Shown: positions 10,451-21,965, numbered from the stretch's first letter. The stretch: DNA of 64,000 nucleotides from Chelydra serpentina (GCA_037349315.1 JBAIAC010000006.1:13613501-13677500), one strand, 5' to 3'. The notes: a model not told the origin generated them from the letters alone. A program made the numbers and translations.

Positions 10451-11340
10451 CCACTGATAAAGTTTGCAGATAACACAAAAAGTGTGGGGTGCTGATAGAT
10501 AATGAAGAGGAAATGTCACTGTTTCAAAGTGACCTGTATTGCTTGCTAAACTTGGCACAAGCAAACAATATACATTTTAATATGGCTAAATGTATACATC
10601 TAGGAATAAAGAATGCAGTTCATACATACAGGATGGGGAACTCTATCTTCGGAAGCAGTGACTCTGAAAAAGATTTGGGAGACGTGGTGGACAACCAGCT
10701 GAACATGAGCTCCCAGTGTGATGCTGTGGCCAAAAGAGCTAATGCGATCCTTGGATGCATAAACAGGAAATCTCAAGTAGAGAGGTTATTTTGCCTTTAT
10801 ATTTGGCACTGGTGTGACCATTGCTGGAATACTATGTCCAGTTCTGGTGCCAAAATTAAAGAAAGACGTTGATAAATTGCAGCGGGTTCAGAGAAGAGCC
10901 ATGAGAATAATGAAAGGATTAGAAAACATGCCGTATAGTGACAGACTCCAGGAGCTAAATCTATTTAGCTTAACAAAGAGAAGGTTAGGGGGTGACTTGG
11001 TTACAGTTGATAAGTATCTACATGGGGAACAAATATTTAATAATGGGCTTTTCAACCTAGAAGAGAAAGGTCTGACACCATCCAATGGCTGGGAGTTGAA
11101 GCTAGACAAATTCAGACAGGAAATAAGGTGTAAATTTTTCACAGTGAGAGTAATTAACAATTAGAACAATTCCCCAACGGTTGTGATGGATTCTCCATCA
11201 CTCACCACTTTTAGATCACGATTGGAAGTTTTAAAGATCGGTTCTGGGAATTATTCTGGGTCAGTTCTGTGGCCTGTGTCATTCAGGAGGTCAGACTAGA
11301 TGATCACAATGGTTCCTTCTGGCCTTGGAATCTATGAACT
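10451..11340 (+). mobile_element. CR1 fragment B (RT palm to 3' end), different subfamily
   Basis: Continues at 'aagtttgcagataacacaaa' (the FADDTK region, frameshifted) with a different CR1 wording: 'KRANAILGCINRKSQ', 'KKDVDKLQRVQRRAMRIMKG', and a 3' untranslated end 'ggtcagactagatgatcaca' near 11292. It ends at about 11340. The frames at 10489-10872 and 10814-11164 are its decayed ORF2. Unlike fragment A, its tail belongs to the 'agatgatcacaatggttcct' type, so the two pieces either come from an internally rearranged copy or from two insertions. Confidence 0.78.
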
Positions 11341-11983
11341 GTGTATGAAATACTCAAATATTCATTGGGGGCAGAGAGAGTATTAGAGTGACTCTATAGG
11401 CTGGTGGTTAAGGCACTCTCTGGGCAACCCCAGGCCCAAATCTAGTCCCTGCTACAATGAATATGAGGTAGGAGGAAGAGCACCTAGTTAGGGAAAAGTG
11501 CTGGGGCTTAGGTGAGTTACATGCCAACTAGGTCAGTGTTATCAGGACCTAGGTACCTTTGTGCATTCCCTGGGCAGAAATTTAGGGGACTTTACCTGTG
11601 GAAACGTGGGCACCTACGAGATTATGCAGCTGTTGAGGGCCTTTTTGAGGATCTAAATTTTGGACTAAAAAACTAAAGTGGCAGTATGGGACCTAAATCC
11701 CCTTTTTGGATCTAGCCCTTAGGAGTCTAAAACCCATTGGCTTTCAGTGATTTAAGCACGTTTGAAAATGTTGCCCATGGCAAAGGATGTCAAAACACTT
11801 TGCAAATATTTACAGGAGTACCTTAATCACTAAAATGCAGCCACATCTGGGCTGCAACACAACTGTTAAACAGCACCCAGCAACACTTCAAGTTTCAAAA
11901 ATGAAGTTTAATGCTTGGGCTAAGCAGCTGGACGCTGCAGGATTTGCAAAGGCCCAAATATCTTGCTATTTGGCTAAACCTGA
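11341..11983. other. No feature recognised
   Basis: No gene or clear repeat. 11400-11450 has a degenerate tRNA-like look ('ggctggtggttaaggcac') but no B box good enough to call. Confidence 0.35.
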
Positions 11984-12739
11984 ATCATAGAATCATAGAA
12001 TCTCAGGGTTGGAAGGAACCTCAGGAGGTCATCCAGTCCAACCCCCTGCTCAAAGCAGGACCAACCCCAACTAAATCATCCCAGACAGGGCTTTGTCAAG
12101 CCTGACCTTAAAAACCTCTAAGGAAGAAGATTCCACCACCTCCCTCGGTAACCCATTCCAGTGCTTCACCACCCTACTAGTGAAAAAGTTTTTCTTAATA
12201 TCCAACCTAAACCTCCCCCTCTGCAACTTGAGACCATTACTCCTTGTTCTGTCATCTTCTACCACTGAGAACAGTCTAGATCCATCCTCTTTGGAACCCC
12301 CTTTCAGGTAGTTGAAAGCAGCTATCAAATCCCCCCTCATTCTTCTCTTCTGCAGGCTAAACAATCCCAGTTCCCTCAGCCTCTCCTCATAAGTCATGTG
12401 CTCCAGCCCCTTAATCATTTTTGTTGTCCTCCGCTGGACTCTTTCCAATTTATCCACATCCTTCTTCTAGTGTGGGGCCCAAAACTGGACACAGTACTCC
12501 AAACGAGGCCTCACCAGTGCCAAATAGAGGGGAATGATCACATCCCTCAATCTGCTGGAAATGCCCTACTTGTACAACCAAAAATGCCGTTAGCCTTCTT
12601 GGCAACAAGGGCACACTGTTGACTCATATTCAGCTTTTCGTCCACTGTAACCCCTATGTCCTTTTCTGCAGAACTGATGCCCAGCCATTCGGTCCCTAGT
12701 CTGTAGCAGTGCATGGGATTCTTCCGTCCTCTGCACTTA
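11984..12739 (-). mobile_element. CR1 3' fragment
   Basis: Minus-strand CR1 whose 3' end at 11984 carries the tandem octamer tail ('atcatagaatcatagaatct' on the plus strand). The frame 12457-12071 encodes the conserved C-terminal part ('[20 protein letters not shown]', '[20 protein letters not shown]', '[15 protein letters not shown]'). Homology to the 38292 copy fades at about 12739 after a short deletion at 12731. Severely 5'-truncated, as usual for LINEs. Confidence 0.9.
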
Positions 12740-13287
12740 TCTGGGAATAATCCCAGACATCTCCGTATCTGTACTAATGCGCTTCATGTTGGTTTTGCCT
12801 GTGGGAGCCAAAAAAATAAACACAAGAGCTAGCCTTCTTGCAGCATTTCTGCTATCCAAGAGCTGAAGTGCTGGGAGGATGCCACATCCTTGCTGCCCAC
12901 CATTTGAGAAGGACGGGCACGTCTCTGAGCTGCCTGGGGAGAGGTCCCTGCCCTGCCTTCCTCCCCTGAAAACCTTTCTAATGATTCACTAATTGAATAT
13001 GCTATTTCCTGCCTTCTAGAAGATCATGCTCCATACACTGTATCAACAACTTTTTAGGGGAACTGTGTCAATAGCTACCTACATAGCAGGGGTGCTGTGG
13101 GAGAGCATCTCTCCTCCCACCTTCCCCCCTATATACAGCTCTGAAGGCATACAGGGGACATAAGGGTGCCACAGGAGGCTGGGGGAGAATTTCCCCAGTG
13201 TGAGAGCAGATGTAGAGAATGATATACGAGGCATTACCCTAAGTGGCAGAGCCAGGTTTTGCAACCTGCGGTGGTGGTGGTTAGGAT
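12740..13287. other. No feature recognised
   Basis: Unassigned. No protein-like frame longer than 61 codons and no clear repeat. Confidence 0.35.
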
Positions 13288-13409
13288 TGGGGTTGCCAAC
13301 CTCCTGGATTGTCCTGGGATCTCCAGGAGTTAACGATTAGTCTTGAATTGAACATCACATCATGTGATGAAACCTCTAGGAATATGTCCAACCAAAATTG
13401 GCAACTCTA
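13288..13409. mobile_element. Miniature hAT-type TIR element, 122 bp
   Basis: The left end 'tggggttgccaacctcctgg' and right end 'aaaattggcaactcta' are imperfect inverted repeats. Flanking octamers 'gttaggat' (13280-13287) and 'gttagaac' (13410-13417) agree at six of eight positions, consistent with an 8-bp hAT duplication that has since mutated. The same family forms the outer element at 59713-60225. Confidence 0.72.
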
Positions 13410-13897
13410 GTTAGAACATGAGGGGAAATGGGACAGGACTCTGGGGAGATGGGGCAGATGCGGAAGGGGTAGGCCATGAGGGGCAGGAGGACTAGGGCAC
13501 AGGACAGGTGGAGGGCAGGGGGGTATCACTTACCTGGTTACTGCCTGGCTCAGGGAACCCCTTATCCTCAGGGATAAGGCCATTGTGGAGAAGATATTTT
13601 TTCCATCAGCCTTCATTGCAGAGGATGTGAGAGAGATTCCCACACCTGAGCCATTCTTTTTAGGTGGTGAATCTGAGGAACTGTCCCAGATTGTGAAGGT
13701 TTTGGAACAAATTGATAAATTAAACAGTAATAATTTACCAGGACCAGATGGTATTTACCCAAGAGTTCTGAAGGCACTCAAACGTGAAACTGCAGAACTA
13801 CTGATTGTGGTGTGTGACCTATCATTTAAATCAGCTTCTACAGCAGATGACTGGAAGATAGCTAATGTAACAGCAATTATTAAAAATTGCTCCACAA

Positions 13898-14822
13898 TAG
13901 GGTTGCCAACTTTCTAATCATGCAAAACCAAACACCCCTGCCCCACCCCTTGTCCCACACCTTCCCCAAGGCCTGGCCCCTGCCCCACCCCTCTCCGAGC
14001 CCCCCCCACTCGCTCCATCTCCCCCTCCCCCGTTGCTTGCTCTCCCCCCACTCTCACTCACTTTCACCAGGCTGGGGCAGGAGGTTGGGGTGCAGGAGAG
14101 GGGTGAGGGCTTTGGTTGGGGGGGTGCGGGCTCTTGGGTGGGGATGAGGGATTTGGGATGCAGGAGAGGGCTCCAGGGTGGGGCAGGCAGTTGGGGTGCA
14201 AGGTGGGGGGGGTGAGGGCTCTGGCTGGGTGTATGGACTCTGGGGTGGAGCCAGGGATGAGGGGTTTGGGGTGCAGGAGGGGGTCTCAGGGCTGGGGCAG
14301 GGTGTCGGGGTGTGGGTGGGGTGCAGGCTCCGGGATGGAGTTTGGGTACAGGAAGGGACTCTGGGCTGGGGCAGGGAATTGGGGTGCAGGATGGGGTGCG
14401 AGGTGCGGGGTCCTGGCAACACTTACCACAGCTCCTAGGAGGGACCGACAGGTCCCTGTGGAGCCTAGGCACATGGGCGGCCAGGGAGGCTCCATGCGCT
14501 GCCCTTGCACCCGCAGGTGCCCCCCCTGCAGCTCCCGTTGATCGTGTTGCCCGGCCAATGGGGGCTGCAGAGCTGGCACTTGAGTGGGGGCAGCACACGT
14601 AGCCTCCCTGGCCGCCAATGTGCCTAGGGGGTCACAGGGACCTGGCAGCCGCTTCCCGGAGCCACGTGGAACCAAGGCAGTTAGGGAACCTGCCTTAGCC
14701 CTGGGTTCCCGCTGCGCTGCCGACCGGACTTTCAATGGCCCGGTGAGCAGTGCCGACCAGAGCTGCCAGGGTCCCTTTTCAACCAGGTGTTCCGGTCGAA
14801 AATCAGATGCCTGGCAACCCTA
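13898..14822. mobile_element. Non-autonomous hAT-type element, nested in CR1
   Basis: The left end is 'tagggttgccaactttc' and the right end 'gatgcctggcaaccctac'. The flanking octamers are 'ctccacaa' (13890-13897) and 'ctccacag' (14823-14830), an 8-bp duplication with one mismatch. Excising it rejoins the CR1 frame. No transposase is encoded; the interior is GC-rich with a minisatellite. Open frames of up to 226 codons on either strand within it are low-complexity readings of this repeat and have no domain. Confidence 0.85.
14075..14410. repeat. G-rich minisatellite
   Basis: A degenerate tandem array of G-rich units built around 'ggggtgcagga' and 'gggctctggggtgg', unit roughly 28-50 bp, inside the hAT-type element. 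Many GGG runs lie on the plus strand. Confidence 0.75.
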
Positions 14823-15842
14823 CTCCACAGGCGATCCTGGCAATTGCAGGCCAATAAGCCTAACTTCAGTACCAAGAAAATTGGTTGAAACTATAGTAAA
14901 GAACAGAATTATCAGACATATAGATGAACACAATTTGTTGGGGAAGAGTCAACATGGAGTTTGTAAAGGGAAAGCATGCCTCACCAATCCACTAGAATTC
15001 TTTGAGGGGATGAGTAAGTGGATATAGCGTACTTAGATTTTCAGGAAGCCTTTGACAAGGTCCCTCATCAAAGGCTCTTAGGCAAAGTAAGCAGTCATGG
15101 GATAAAAGGGAAGGGCATCTCATGGGTTGGTAACTGGTTAAAAGATAGGAAACAATGGGAAGGGATAAATTGTCACTTTTCAGAATGGAGAGGTGTCTGT
15201 ACTGGGACCAGTACTGTTCAACATATTCATAAGTGATCTGGAAAAAGGGGTAAGTACTGAGATGGCAAAATTTTCAGATGGTACAAAACTGGGCTGCATA
15301 GTTAAGTCCAAAGCTGACTGCAAAGAGTTACAAAGGGATCTCACAAAACTGGGTGACTGGGCAACAAAATGGCAGATGAAATTCAATGTTGATAAGTGCA
15401 AAGCAATGCATATTGGAAAACAATCCCAACTATACATATAAAATGATGGTATGCCCACATCTTGAATACTGTGTGCAGATCTGGTCGCCCCCATCTCAAA
15501 AAAGATATATTGGAACTGGAAAAGGTACAGAAAAGGGCAACAAAAATTACTAGGGGTATGGAACGGCTTCTGTATGAGGGGAGATTAATAAGACTGGGAC
15601 TCTTCAGCTTGGAAAAGAGACGACTAAGGGGGGATATGATTGAGGTCTATAAAGTCATGACTGGTATGGAGAAAGTAAATAAGGAAGTGTTATTTACTCT
15701 CATAACACAAGAACTAGGGGTCACCCAATGAAATTAATAGGCAGCAGGTTTAAAACAAACAAAAGGAAGTATTTCTTCACACAATGCACCGTCAACCTGT
15801 GGAACTCTTTGCCAGAGGATGTTGTGAAGGCCAAGACCATAA

Positions 15843-15861
15843 CAGGGTTAGGGTTAGGGTT
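15843..15861 (+). repeat. Short telomere-like GGGTTA run
   Basis: Three consecutive GGGTTA-type units sit within the CR1 3' coding region, where other copies of this subfamily would be expected to have a single unit. This is a local slippage expansion rather than a telomere relic. Confidence 0.6.
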
Positions 15862-16155
15862 CAAAAAAGAACTAGATAAATATATGGAGGATAGGTCCAT
15901 CAATGGCTTTTAGCCAGGATGGGCAGGGATGGTGACCCTAGCCTCTGTTTGTCAGAAGCTGGGAATAGGCGATAGGGGTTGGATCACTGGATGGACCTTT
16001 TTTATTCATTCCCTCCGGGGCACCTGGCATTGGCCCTGTCGGAAGACAGGATACTGGGCTAGATGAACCATTGGTCTGACCCAGTATGGCTGTTCTTATG
16101 TTCTTACATGTAGTGTTAACTATGTACACCACAGGTAAACACTACAGAAGAGAGA

Positions 16156-16512
16156 GAGGGCTTGTCTACACGAAGACTGAGTGAACTGCAAGCGGGGATG
16201 TGAAGCTGCACCGCACTAGCTTGACTAACTGGCCAAGTAAACCTTGCTACTGTGCATTAAAGGGTCTGTTATATGCTTGGATGTTCTGCGGGGGTCTAGA
16301 TGAGTGTTCACATTGCACACCCTGTCAGTACCGGCCCCAGCCAGGGAAGCTAATGATCTAACCAGCGGCCCAAATTCAGTGATAAATCCTGGCCACGTGC
16401 CACCGGAGGCACGTTGCACATACACTAAGAAAAGAAATGCATGGCGAGCCGGTGTGCTGTAGATTCACACTGTAGCTTGCCATGCACTAAGTAATAATGG
16501 AGACAGGCCCTT
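16156..16512. mobile_element. Miniature TIR element, 'cttgtctacac' group, 357 bp
   Basis: The left end 'gagggcttgtctacacg' and right end 'aatggagacaggccctt' are inverted repeats. The interior is non-coding. The same terminal theme (GGGCTTGTCTACAC) recurs at 37900-38148 and at the end of 56884-57144. Superfamily not assigned. Confidence 0.65.
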
Positions 16513-17034
16513 AGCTACACATCTGTGCATTCATTTACATTCCCGAGCGTAGAACTGCTGAAGGTAACAAGTCCTGTGCCTATTGGAGTCATTTACTTCC
16601 TTAAGAGCAGGATGCACTTTGGATGCCCTCCCCAGGCAGCATTGTAAAGGGTCAGATAAGGGTCAGCTCAATAACTAGTTTGGCTATCTCAGTGAGTTTA
16701 ATAAAAATAGAAACTCTCTTCAGCAGGCCTGTCAGCACCAGCATTTACCAGGACCCAAACCAACCCATTGGTATGCAGCTATACTGGTTTTAATCCCTTC
16801 ACGGGAACAGCAGCTTTGTCACTGAGGCAAGTCCCATCAGGTTCCTCTCCATTTCTTGTGGGTAGTAGAGTAGCAATAGGTTAAACCACCAATGGTCGCA
16901 CTGAAATAAGCATCTCGGAGGGAATTATTCAAATCTCTTGAGCATGCCAAACTGGCTGTATCATTATGATTTATAAAATCGGGGGGAGGGCGTGCTTTAG
17001 ACCCCAGTAACAATTATCCCTTTTATCTGAGTAC

Positions 17035-17215
17035 CTCCGTGCCTTGCAAAGTCAATTAAGCACCATGATCCTCATTTTACATATGGGGAAACTGAGGCAC
17101 GGAGCAGTGACATAAGTTGCTCAAGGTATCACAGTGGGCCTCCTTGAGAGCTGAGAATAGAGCCTTTGCCTGTGGAGGATAGGTCAACGCCTCCATCCAC
17201 TTAACCACCTGTCTC
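17035..17215 (+). repeat. MIR-like SINE
   Basis: The core 'tatggggaaactgaggcacg' at about 17083 is followed by 'ttgctcaaggtatcacag', the order expected for MIR. The 3' part is diverged to about 17215. Confidence 0.7.
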
Positions 17216-17582
17216 CTTGAGGTTGAGGAGAGATGGGACACAAAGGAGGGAGGTTTGGCAGCTGATAATGGAACGGGCACTCAAGCAAAGGATCCTTCGT
17301 GAGAACAGTAGTATCTTGCAGATCTCACTGGGCAGGAAATAACACAACAGTTTCTCACGCGGTATTCTGACATTTTTGGCCCCAGCCACCACCAGGAAGG
17401 GCAAAGAGAAGCAAAAACTAAAAGTCAACATAATTTCGATATTTAAAACCTGCAGTTTAGTTGGCAAGACTGGACTGGGCTAGAGGGTAAAGTTAGAGGT
17501 GACCTACAGAGGAAAAAACATCGGGCTGGTATTCTTTTCTTCTTTTTTATGCTGTATGCAAAATGCTGGAAATGTAGAGGAT

Positions 17583-17711
17583 CGGGCCTAATCCTGCAAA
17601 CACATACACATATGCTTAACTTTATGCACAGGAGTAATTCCACGGAAATCTCTGGGACGGCTCACGGGAGTACAGTTAAGCACATGCATACGGGTTTGCA
17701 GGATCAGGGCC
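17583..17711. repeat. Palindromic mini-element
   Basis: Long imperfect inverted repeat: the left arm starts 'cgggcctaatcctgcaaac' and the right arm ends 'gtttgcaggatcagggc', with 'gcttaactt' and 'agttaagc' also pairing further in. Non-coding hairpin, probably an old miniature DNA transposon. Confidence 0.65.
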
Positions 17712-18390
17712 ATCGGCGTTGAAGTCAGTAGGGCAGTTCCTCAAGTGGTGTAAATGAGCATAGGGCCATGGATTCTAATGGAGCTACGACTGTTTGCACC
17801 ATCTGACACTCTGCCCCAGTGAGTCACTGTGCAGGGGCAGCACTCCTCAGGCACCCTACACCTTGCAGAATGACAGTCTGTGGGCTTTCGAAGGTTCTCC
17901 CTCTTGCTTGTTTGTTACAACAGAAATTCTGATCTTGCCTGCCCTGGAAGACTCTACAGATGACTGGCAATCTGGCAGGATTATAGAAAATCCACTTGTA
18001 GTACAGACAGAGATGGAAAGTTCCCACTGCACATCCACAAACCCCTCCAGGAAAAAAGGGAAGGCACAACTTGACAATCCTGATATCATGTCACTTTAGT
18101 GTATCCTGGAAATATAGTTTATGGGCTGTATCATTGTTAGGTCCGTTATTATTGAACCAGAACACCTGGCAATTTTACTAGTGCAAGACTGGGCTTTCTT
18201 GCGTCATAATTAGCCAAAAAAATGAAAGAAAAAAAATCATCAATAAGGTGCTATGTACAATGAAATAAAAATCACTGCTATCAGCTCGGGGTGGGGAGAA
18301 TTGTGCTGAATAGGATGAGTTGACATGGGGAATGAGTGCTAAAAATATTGCTGGATCTACCTGAAAAGAGGTTTCTGGACTCTCGAAACG
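17712..18390. other. No feature recognised
   Basis: A 101-codon frame at 17794-18099 and opposite frames lack any recognisable domain, codon pattern or splice context. A T/A-rich interval at 18215-18260 is low complexity. Confidence 0.35.
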
Positions 18391-18500
18391 TGAGGCTTGA
18401 TTCTTCTCTCATTGGCACCAATTTCACACCAGTGCAATTCCATCGGCGTCAATGGACTCACGCCTCGTTTACACACTAGGGCAAGTGAGAGCAGAATCAG
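18391..18500. repeat. Palindromic mini-element
   Basis: The left arm 'tgattcttctctcattgg' pairs with the right arm 'agtgagagcagaatca'. The centre includes 'ccatcggcgtcaatgg', related to the core of the other hairpin relics in the window. Confidence 0.55.
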
Positions 18501-19386
18501 GTCCATTGACTTCACTTGTGCTCAGGGTGGGGAGTGGGTGGAGTTAAGGGAGTGGCCATTCTCCTTTGAGCCCAGCGACTGGTATTAATGCCCATCAGAG
18601 CCTGCATCCCCCCTGGCAGAGAGGACAGGAGCTGCCTAGCTCTAGCTTTCTGTTAGATACCTGGCACTGCCCAAAGGTGCCATGATTCACCTTCAAATGG
18701 AACTGATCTAGATTTAGCTTCCCACTGCCCCTGAAATGTGTCTATTTCCTCTACATGTTATTTACCAACTGCCCTTCCTGATAGGGGAACTGCTGAGGTA
18801 TATTTCTTTATGAAACCATTATTTTTATTACTCTCCAGTGTCTAAAACAGGCTCTTCACAGAATTTTCCCCACCCCTTCCCACTTCTTCATCATGAGCAC
18901 ATGCTGTAGGGTTGCTCTTGTCCTGGATAACGATGGCGGGGGGCAGAGGTGCAGAGTCAGATGGAGAGGAGAGGTTAGGAATGCAGCACCGAGTTGTTTG
19001 GTTTGAAAAAATCCTAGCCAACTTGGCAAAGCCTCGTGCATTTCCCGTTGAGATGGGGGAAGTAATCTTTCACAGGCTGCTTACAAGCGGCACTGACGGG
19101 AAGGAATTTATCACCTTGATCTCTACATAATTACAATAATTTGTGCCCTTCCCTCCCCCTTGAGATTCCAGACACTCTCTGCTATAGCAACAATTTCCAA
19201 CAGTTCCCCAGCTGCCTCTCCCTCTCTCCCCGGACTGGAGGGGCATTACCAGGCCACTTTATCTTGAGTGGTCCCTTGAAATGAGTTAACTACTTACGCT
19301 AAACCATCCGTCCCACCTTCTATTTAGCTGCGACACCCTGAGGGCAAAGCTACTCTTCCAAGGCTGCAGCTGAGCCACTGTAGCGC
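18501..19386. other. No feature recognised
   Basis: Unassigned sequence. No coding or RNA feature and no repeat family recognised. Confidence 0.35.
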
Positions 19387-19882
19387 TTCAGGGCAGGTCT
19401 GCACGAGTCGACCTACGTTACGCAACTCCAGCTGCGTGAATAACGCACCTTGGGTCGACTTATTGCGGGGCCTGCACCCCGCTAGGTGGGCGGGAGAGTT
19501 TCTCCCGTCGACTTACCTTATGCTTCTCGTTCTGGTGGAGTCGACAGGAGAGCAATCGGCAGTCGATTTAGCGGGTCTTCAGTAGACCCACTAAATCAAC
19601 CCCCGGTGGATCGACCGCCGCGCGTCGATCCCCCAGTACGTGGAGAGAAGCCCTCAGTGAAGATACTACTATGCCGACGGGAGAGCTTCTCCCATCAGCA
19701 TAGTTAGTGCCCCTCAGAGAGAGGCAGTAGCTGTGTCGAGGTAAGAAGCCCTCCCATTGACATAGCACTGTCTACCCCAGGGCTTAGGTTGGTGTAACTG
19801 CATCGCTCAGGGGTATGGATTTTTCACACCCCCTGAGCGACATCGTTATACGGATGTAAGCTCATAGTGTCGATGTGGCCTG
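19387..19882. mobile_element. Compound of two CpG-rich hairpin TIR elements
   Basis: Two pieces can be distinguished. 19387-19650 is CpG-rich and full of GTCGAC sites ('gagtcgacctacgttacgc'). 19650-19882 holds strong hairpins: 'tatgccgacgggagagct' with 'cttctcccatcagcata', and 'tgcatcgctcaggggt' with 'cccctgagcgacatcg'. The same themes occur at 22740-23029 and 56530-57144. The outer ends ('gggcaggtctgcacg', 'gtcgatgtggcctgag') resemble degenerate TIRs. No protein coding. Confidence 0.6.
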
Positions 19883-20686
19883 AGTATGTTCCCCAGACCC
19901 GAAGAAGAGCTCTGTGTAAGCTCGGAAGCTTCTCTCACTCACCAACAGCAGTAACTTCGCCCACCTTGTCTCTCTAATATCCCGGGACTGACACAGCTCC
20001 AACCACTTGCATACTCTCTGCTAACGGCACTTGGTACTCAGCCGTTTGATTAAGTTGTGTCTGGGACTCAGCCACTGGGATTCCCAGCATCAGCCCTTCC
20101 CACTGACTCTGCCGGGCACTTACGGAGCTCAGCACCTGACAGGATCGGGTCCTTTGCATTATCACCAACCCCCAAGGGCTAGAGTCACAAAAGGACTCAG
20201 GCACCTGACTGCCACTTTGGAGGCCTAAATCCCAGAATCAGGCCCCTCTGGGATTCACAACCCCCGTCCTCAGCTGGCCCTGCAGGTGCCTAAATGTGCT
20301 TGGCCCTTACATTTTTTCAGTAAAAGCTCCCTAGGTGCCTAACTTCCTGCCTCTGAGCTTGCACACGGCAGCCCCGTGCCAGGTGTCTGGATGCCGAAGC
20401 CCCAGAGCAGTGCACAAACTGGGGGAAGGTAGGAGTTTCTCTGCTCAGTTTCCTGCAGGGCCTGTACAGGTGCTGGGCTTTTTACACTGGAAAAAAAGAG
20501 GAGAAAGGTTAAAAAAAAAGTGAAAACCCCACTTTTCATAATGTTTTCCAATGGGAAGAAGTTGTAAAACAGTAAGAACAGGTGTGTAAATAGGGTTTTT
20601 CCTGCTTTCATTTTTTAAAAAACCTTTCTCCCCAATTTCCCCAGTGTAAAAATCGGGGCAAGAGTTTTTTAAAAAAGGAGAAAAAA
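19883..20686. other. Unassigned, with short A/T-rich stretches
   Basis: 20170-20345 contains several 'aggtgcctaa'-type words in both orientations, suggestive of a decayed inverted-repeat element that I cannot delimit. 20485-20690 is A-rich on the plus strand. No gene seen. Confidence 0.3.
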
Positions 20687-20716
20687 GTGTGTGTGTGTGT
20701 GTGTGTGTGTGCGTGC
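20687..20716. repeat. (GT)n microsatellite
   Basis: About 13 GT dinucleotides followed by 'gcgtgc'. Confidence 0.95.
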
Positions 20717-20919
20717 ACGCCTAACCAAATCCCAATGCTGAAAAAAGGAAAAAGAGACTCTTTTTGGTTTCCAAAAACTGAATCAAAACACTGTGTTAAG
20801 TCGCGATGAATCAAATAACTGTGTTTTGTTTCAAAATGCTGATTCAAAATGAAAAAAAAATCATTTTTAATTTTCCATTTGAAATCAACAGTTTTCCTGC
20901 AGAAACCTGTATGACACTG

Positions 20920-21965
20920 GCAGACCAAGTGCCAGCCTTTGCCAAGGCTGTAAGTGTCAGCTGAGCACTGACAAACTCATAGCTGGAAATCAGGCCAGCT
21001 CACCCGTATGTTAGCCTTGTTCAAGAAAGGTATAAGACTTATACGAATGTGTTCAGTGTTTATGACTCTATGGAATATTTGTAAATTGCTGCATGAGTCA
21101 GTTTCACTTGTAATGGTTATCTCCCATGCTATAAAGTGATATGTACATTTTGCTTTATAACTGTAAAAATGCTTGCTCTGAACCTCTCACCCAGTCAGGA
21201 GGAATGGTCCACCACCCACCAAGACAGACGATCAAAACTAAATGGGCCTTGGTGGAACATAATGATACAAAGACTTGGTTAATGGCCCTCTCATGCCCAT
21301 GAAGGTGCTAAGTGCAAGAAAGCTTATCCCTATAACTTGAATTCTGGAAGAAGGAAATAAAAATAGCTGACATTTTATCTCTTTGCTCTTTGGACTGTCA
21401 CAGGGCTGGAGCTAGAAAAGAGAGATCCCCGAGTCAACCTGGGTTAGCCCTCAGACATTCAGTGCTGACAGATTGCTACAACTCTGTCACCTTTTGGAGC
21501 CAGAGACTGTAACTCATTTGTGTATATATGTTTGCCTGCTTTAACCTGTAAATAACTTTCTCATTTCTTTTTCCCAGTTCATTCTATTAATTTACTATAG
21601 ACAATTTACTAATTGTCTGCAAGTGTTGTCTTTGATGTGAGATCTGAGGTACAAATTGACCTGAGGTAAGTGACTGTTCTCTTGGGACTGGAAGCAACCT
21701 GAGTCTTTTGTGATCTTTGGTGTATAGCAACCAGCTATCACTAAATCCAGCTGCCTGGGTGGCAAGGGAGACCGGAGTGCCCAAGGGGACTGTCTGTGAC
21801 TCCATGGCAAAACTGTTATAGTGCTTGAAGAGTTCACACTTGTTACTGGTTTGATGAAATCTAATTACAGAACATACAATCCATTTCGGGTCGCTGCCCT
21901 GCCTTTTTGACAATCTTCCCTGAAGCTGTCACTCATGGCTGTGACCACGCCAGCTAGCGTGAGAC
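20920..21965 (+). repeat. Long interspersed repeat of unknown class, copy 1
   Basis: A second copy occurs at 51295-51700: both share 'cagctgagcactgacaaac' or a close variant, then 'tcatagctggaa' and further words in the same order. This copy extends about 1 kb and ends near 'cacgccagctagcgtgagac'. It has no open frame of note. A pyrimidine stretch followed by cag at about 21550-21578 and several AATAAA-like words are visible. An LTR-retroelement origin is possible, but no terminal TG/CA pair with duplication was found. Confidence 0.5.

Larger units (their letters stand above)
13569..16115 (+). mobile_element. CR1 LINE fragment interrupted by a hAT-type element
   Basis: Plus-strand CR1 of the same subfamily as 3924-7320. 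ORF2 pieces: 13585-13897 ('EIPTPEPFFLGGESEELSQI', 'LNSNNLPGPDGIYPRVLKA', 'SFKSASTADDWKIANV'), then, after the insertion at 13898-14822, 14823-15017, 15018-15441 and 15462-15913. It ends at about 16115 in the subfamily tail ('ggctgttcttatgttcttac'). Frames are shifted and the FADD box reads 'FSDGTK', so it is dead. Part of the 3' region at 15845-15861 has an expanded GGGTTA stretch. Confidence 0.88.

Noticed and set aside
13918..14598. 226-codon minus-strand frame and several long frames on both strands
   Set aside because: They translate the G-rich minisatellite of a non-autonomous element; repeated His/Pro/Ser text without any domain.
15843..15861. Telomere or chromosome-fusion relic
   Set aside because: Only three units, embedded in a CR1 ORF.
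17794..18099. 101-codon plus-strand frame as a small gene
   Set aside because: No domain, signal or exon structure; comparable frames occur on the opposite strand.
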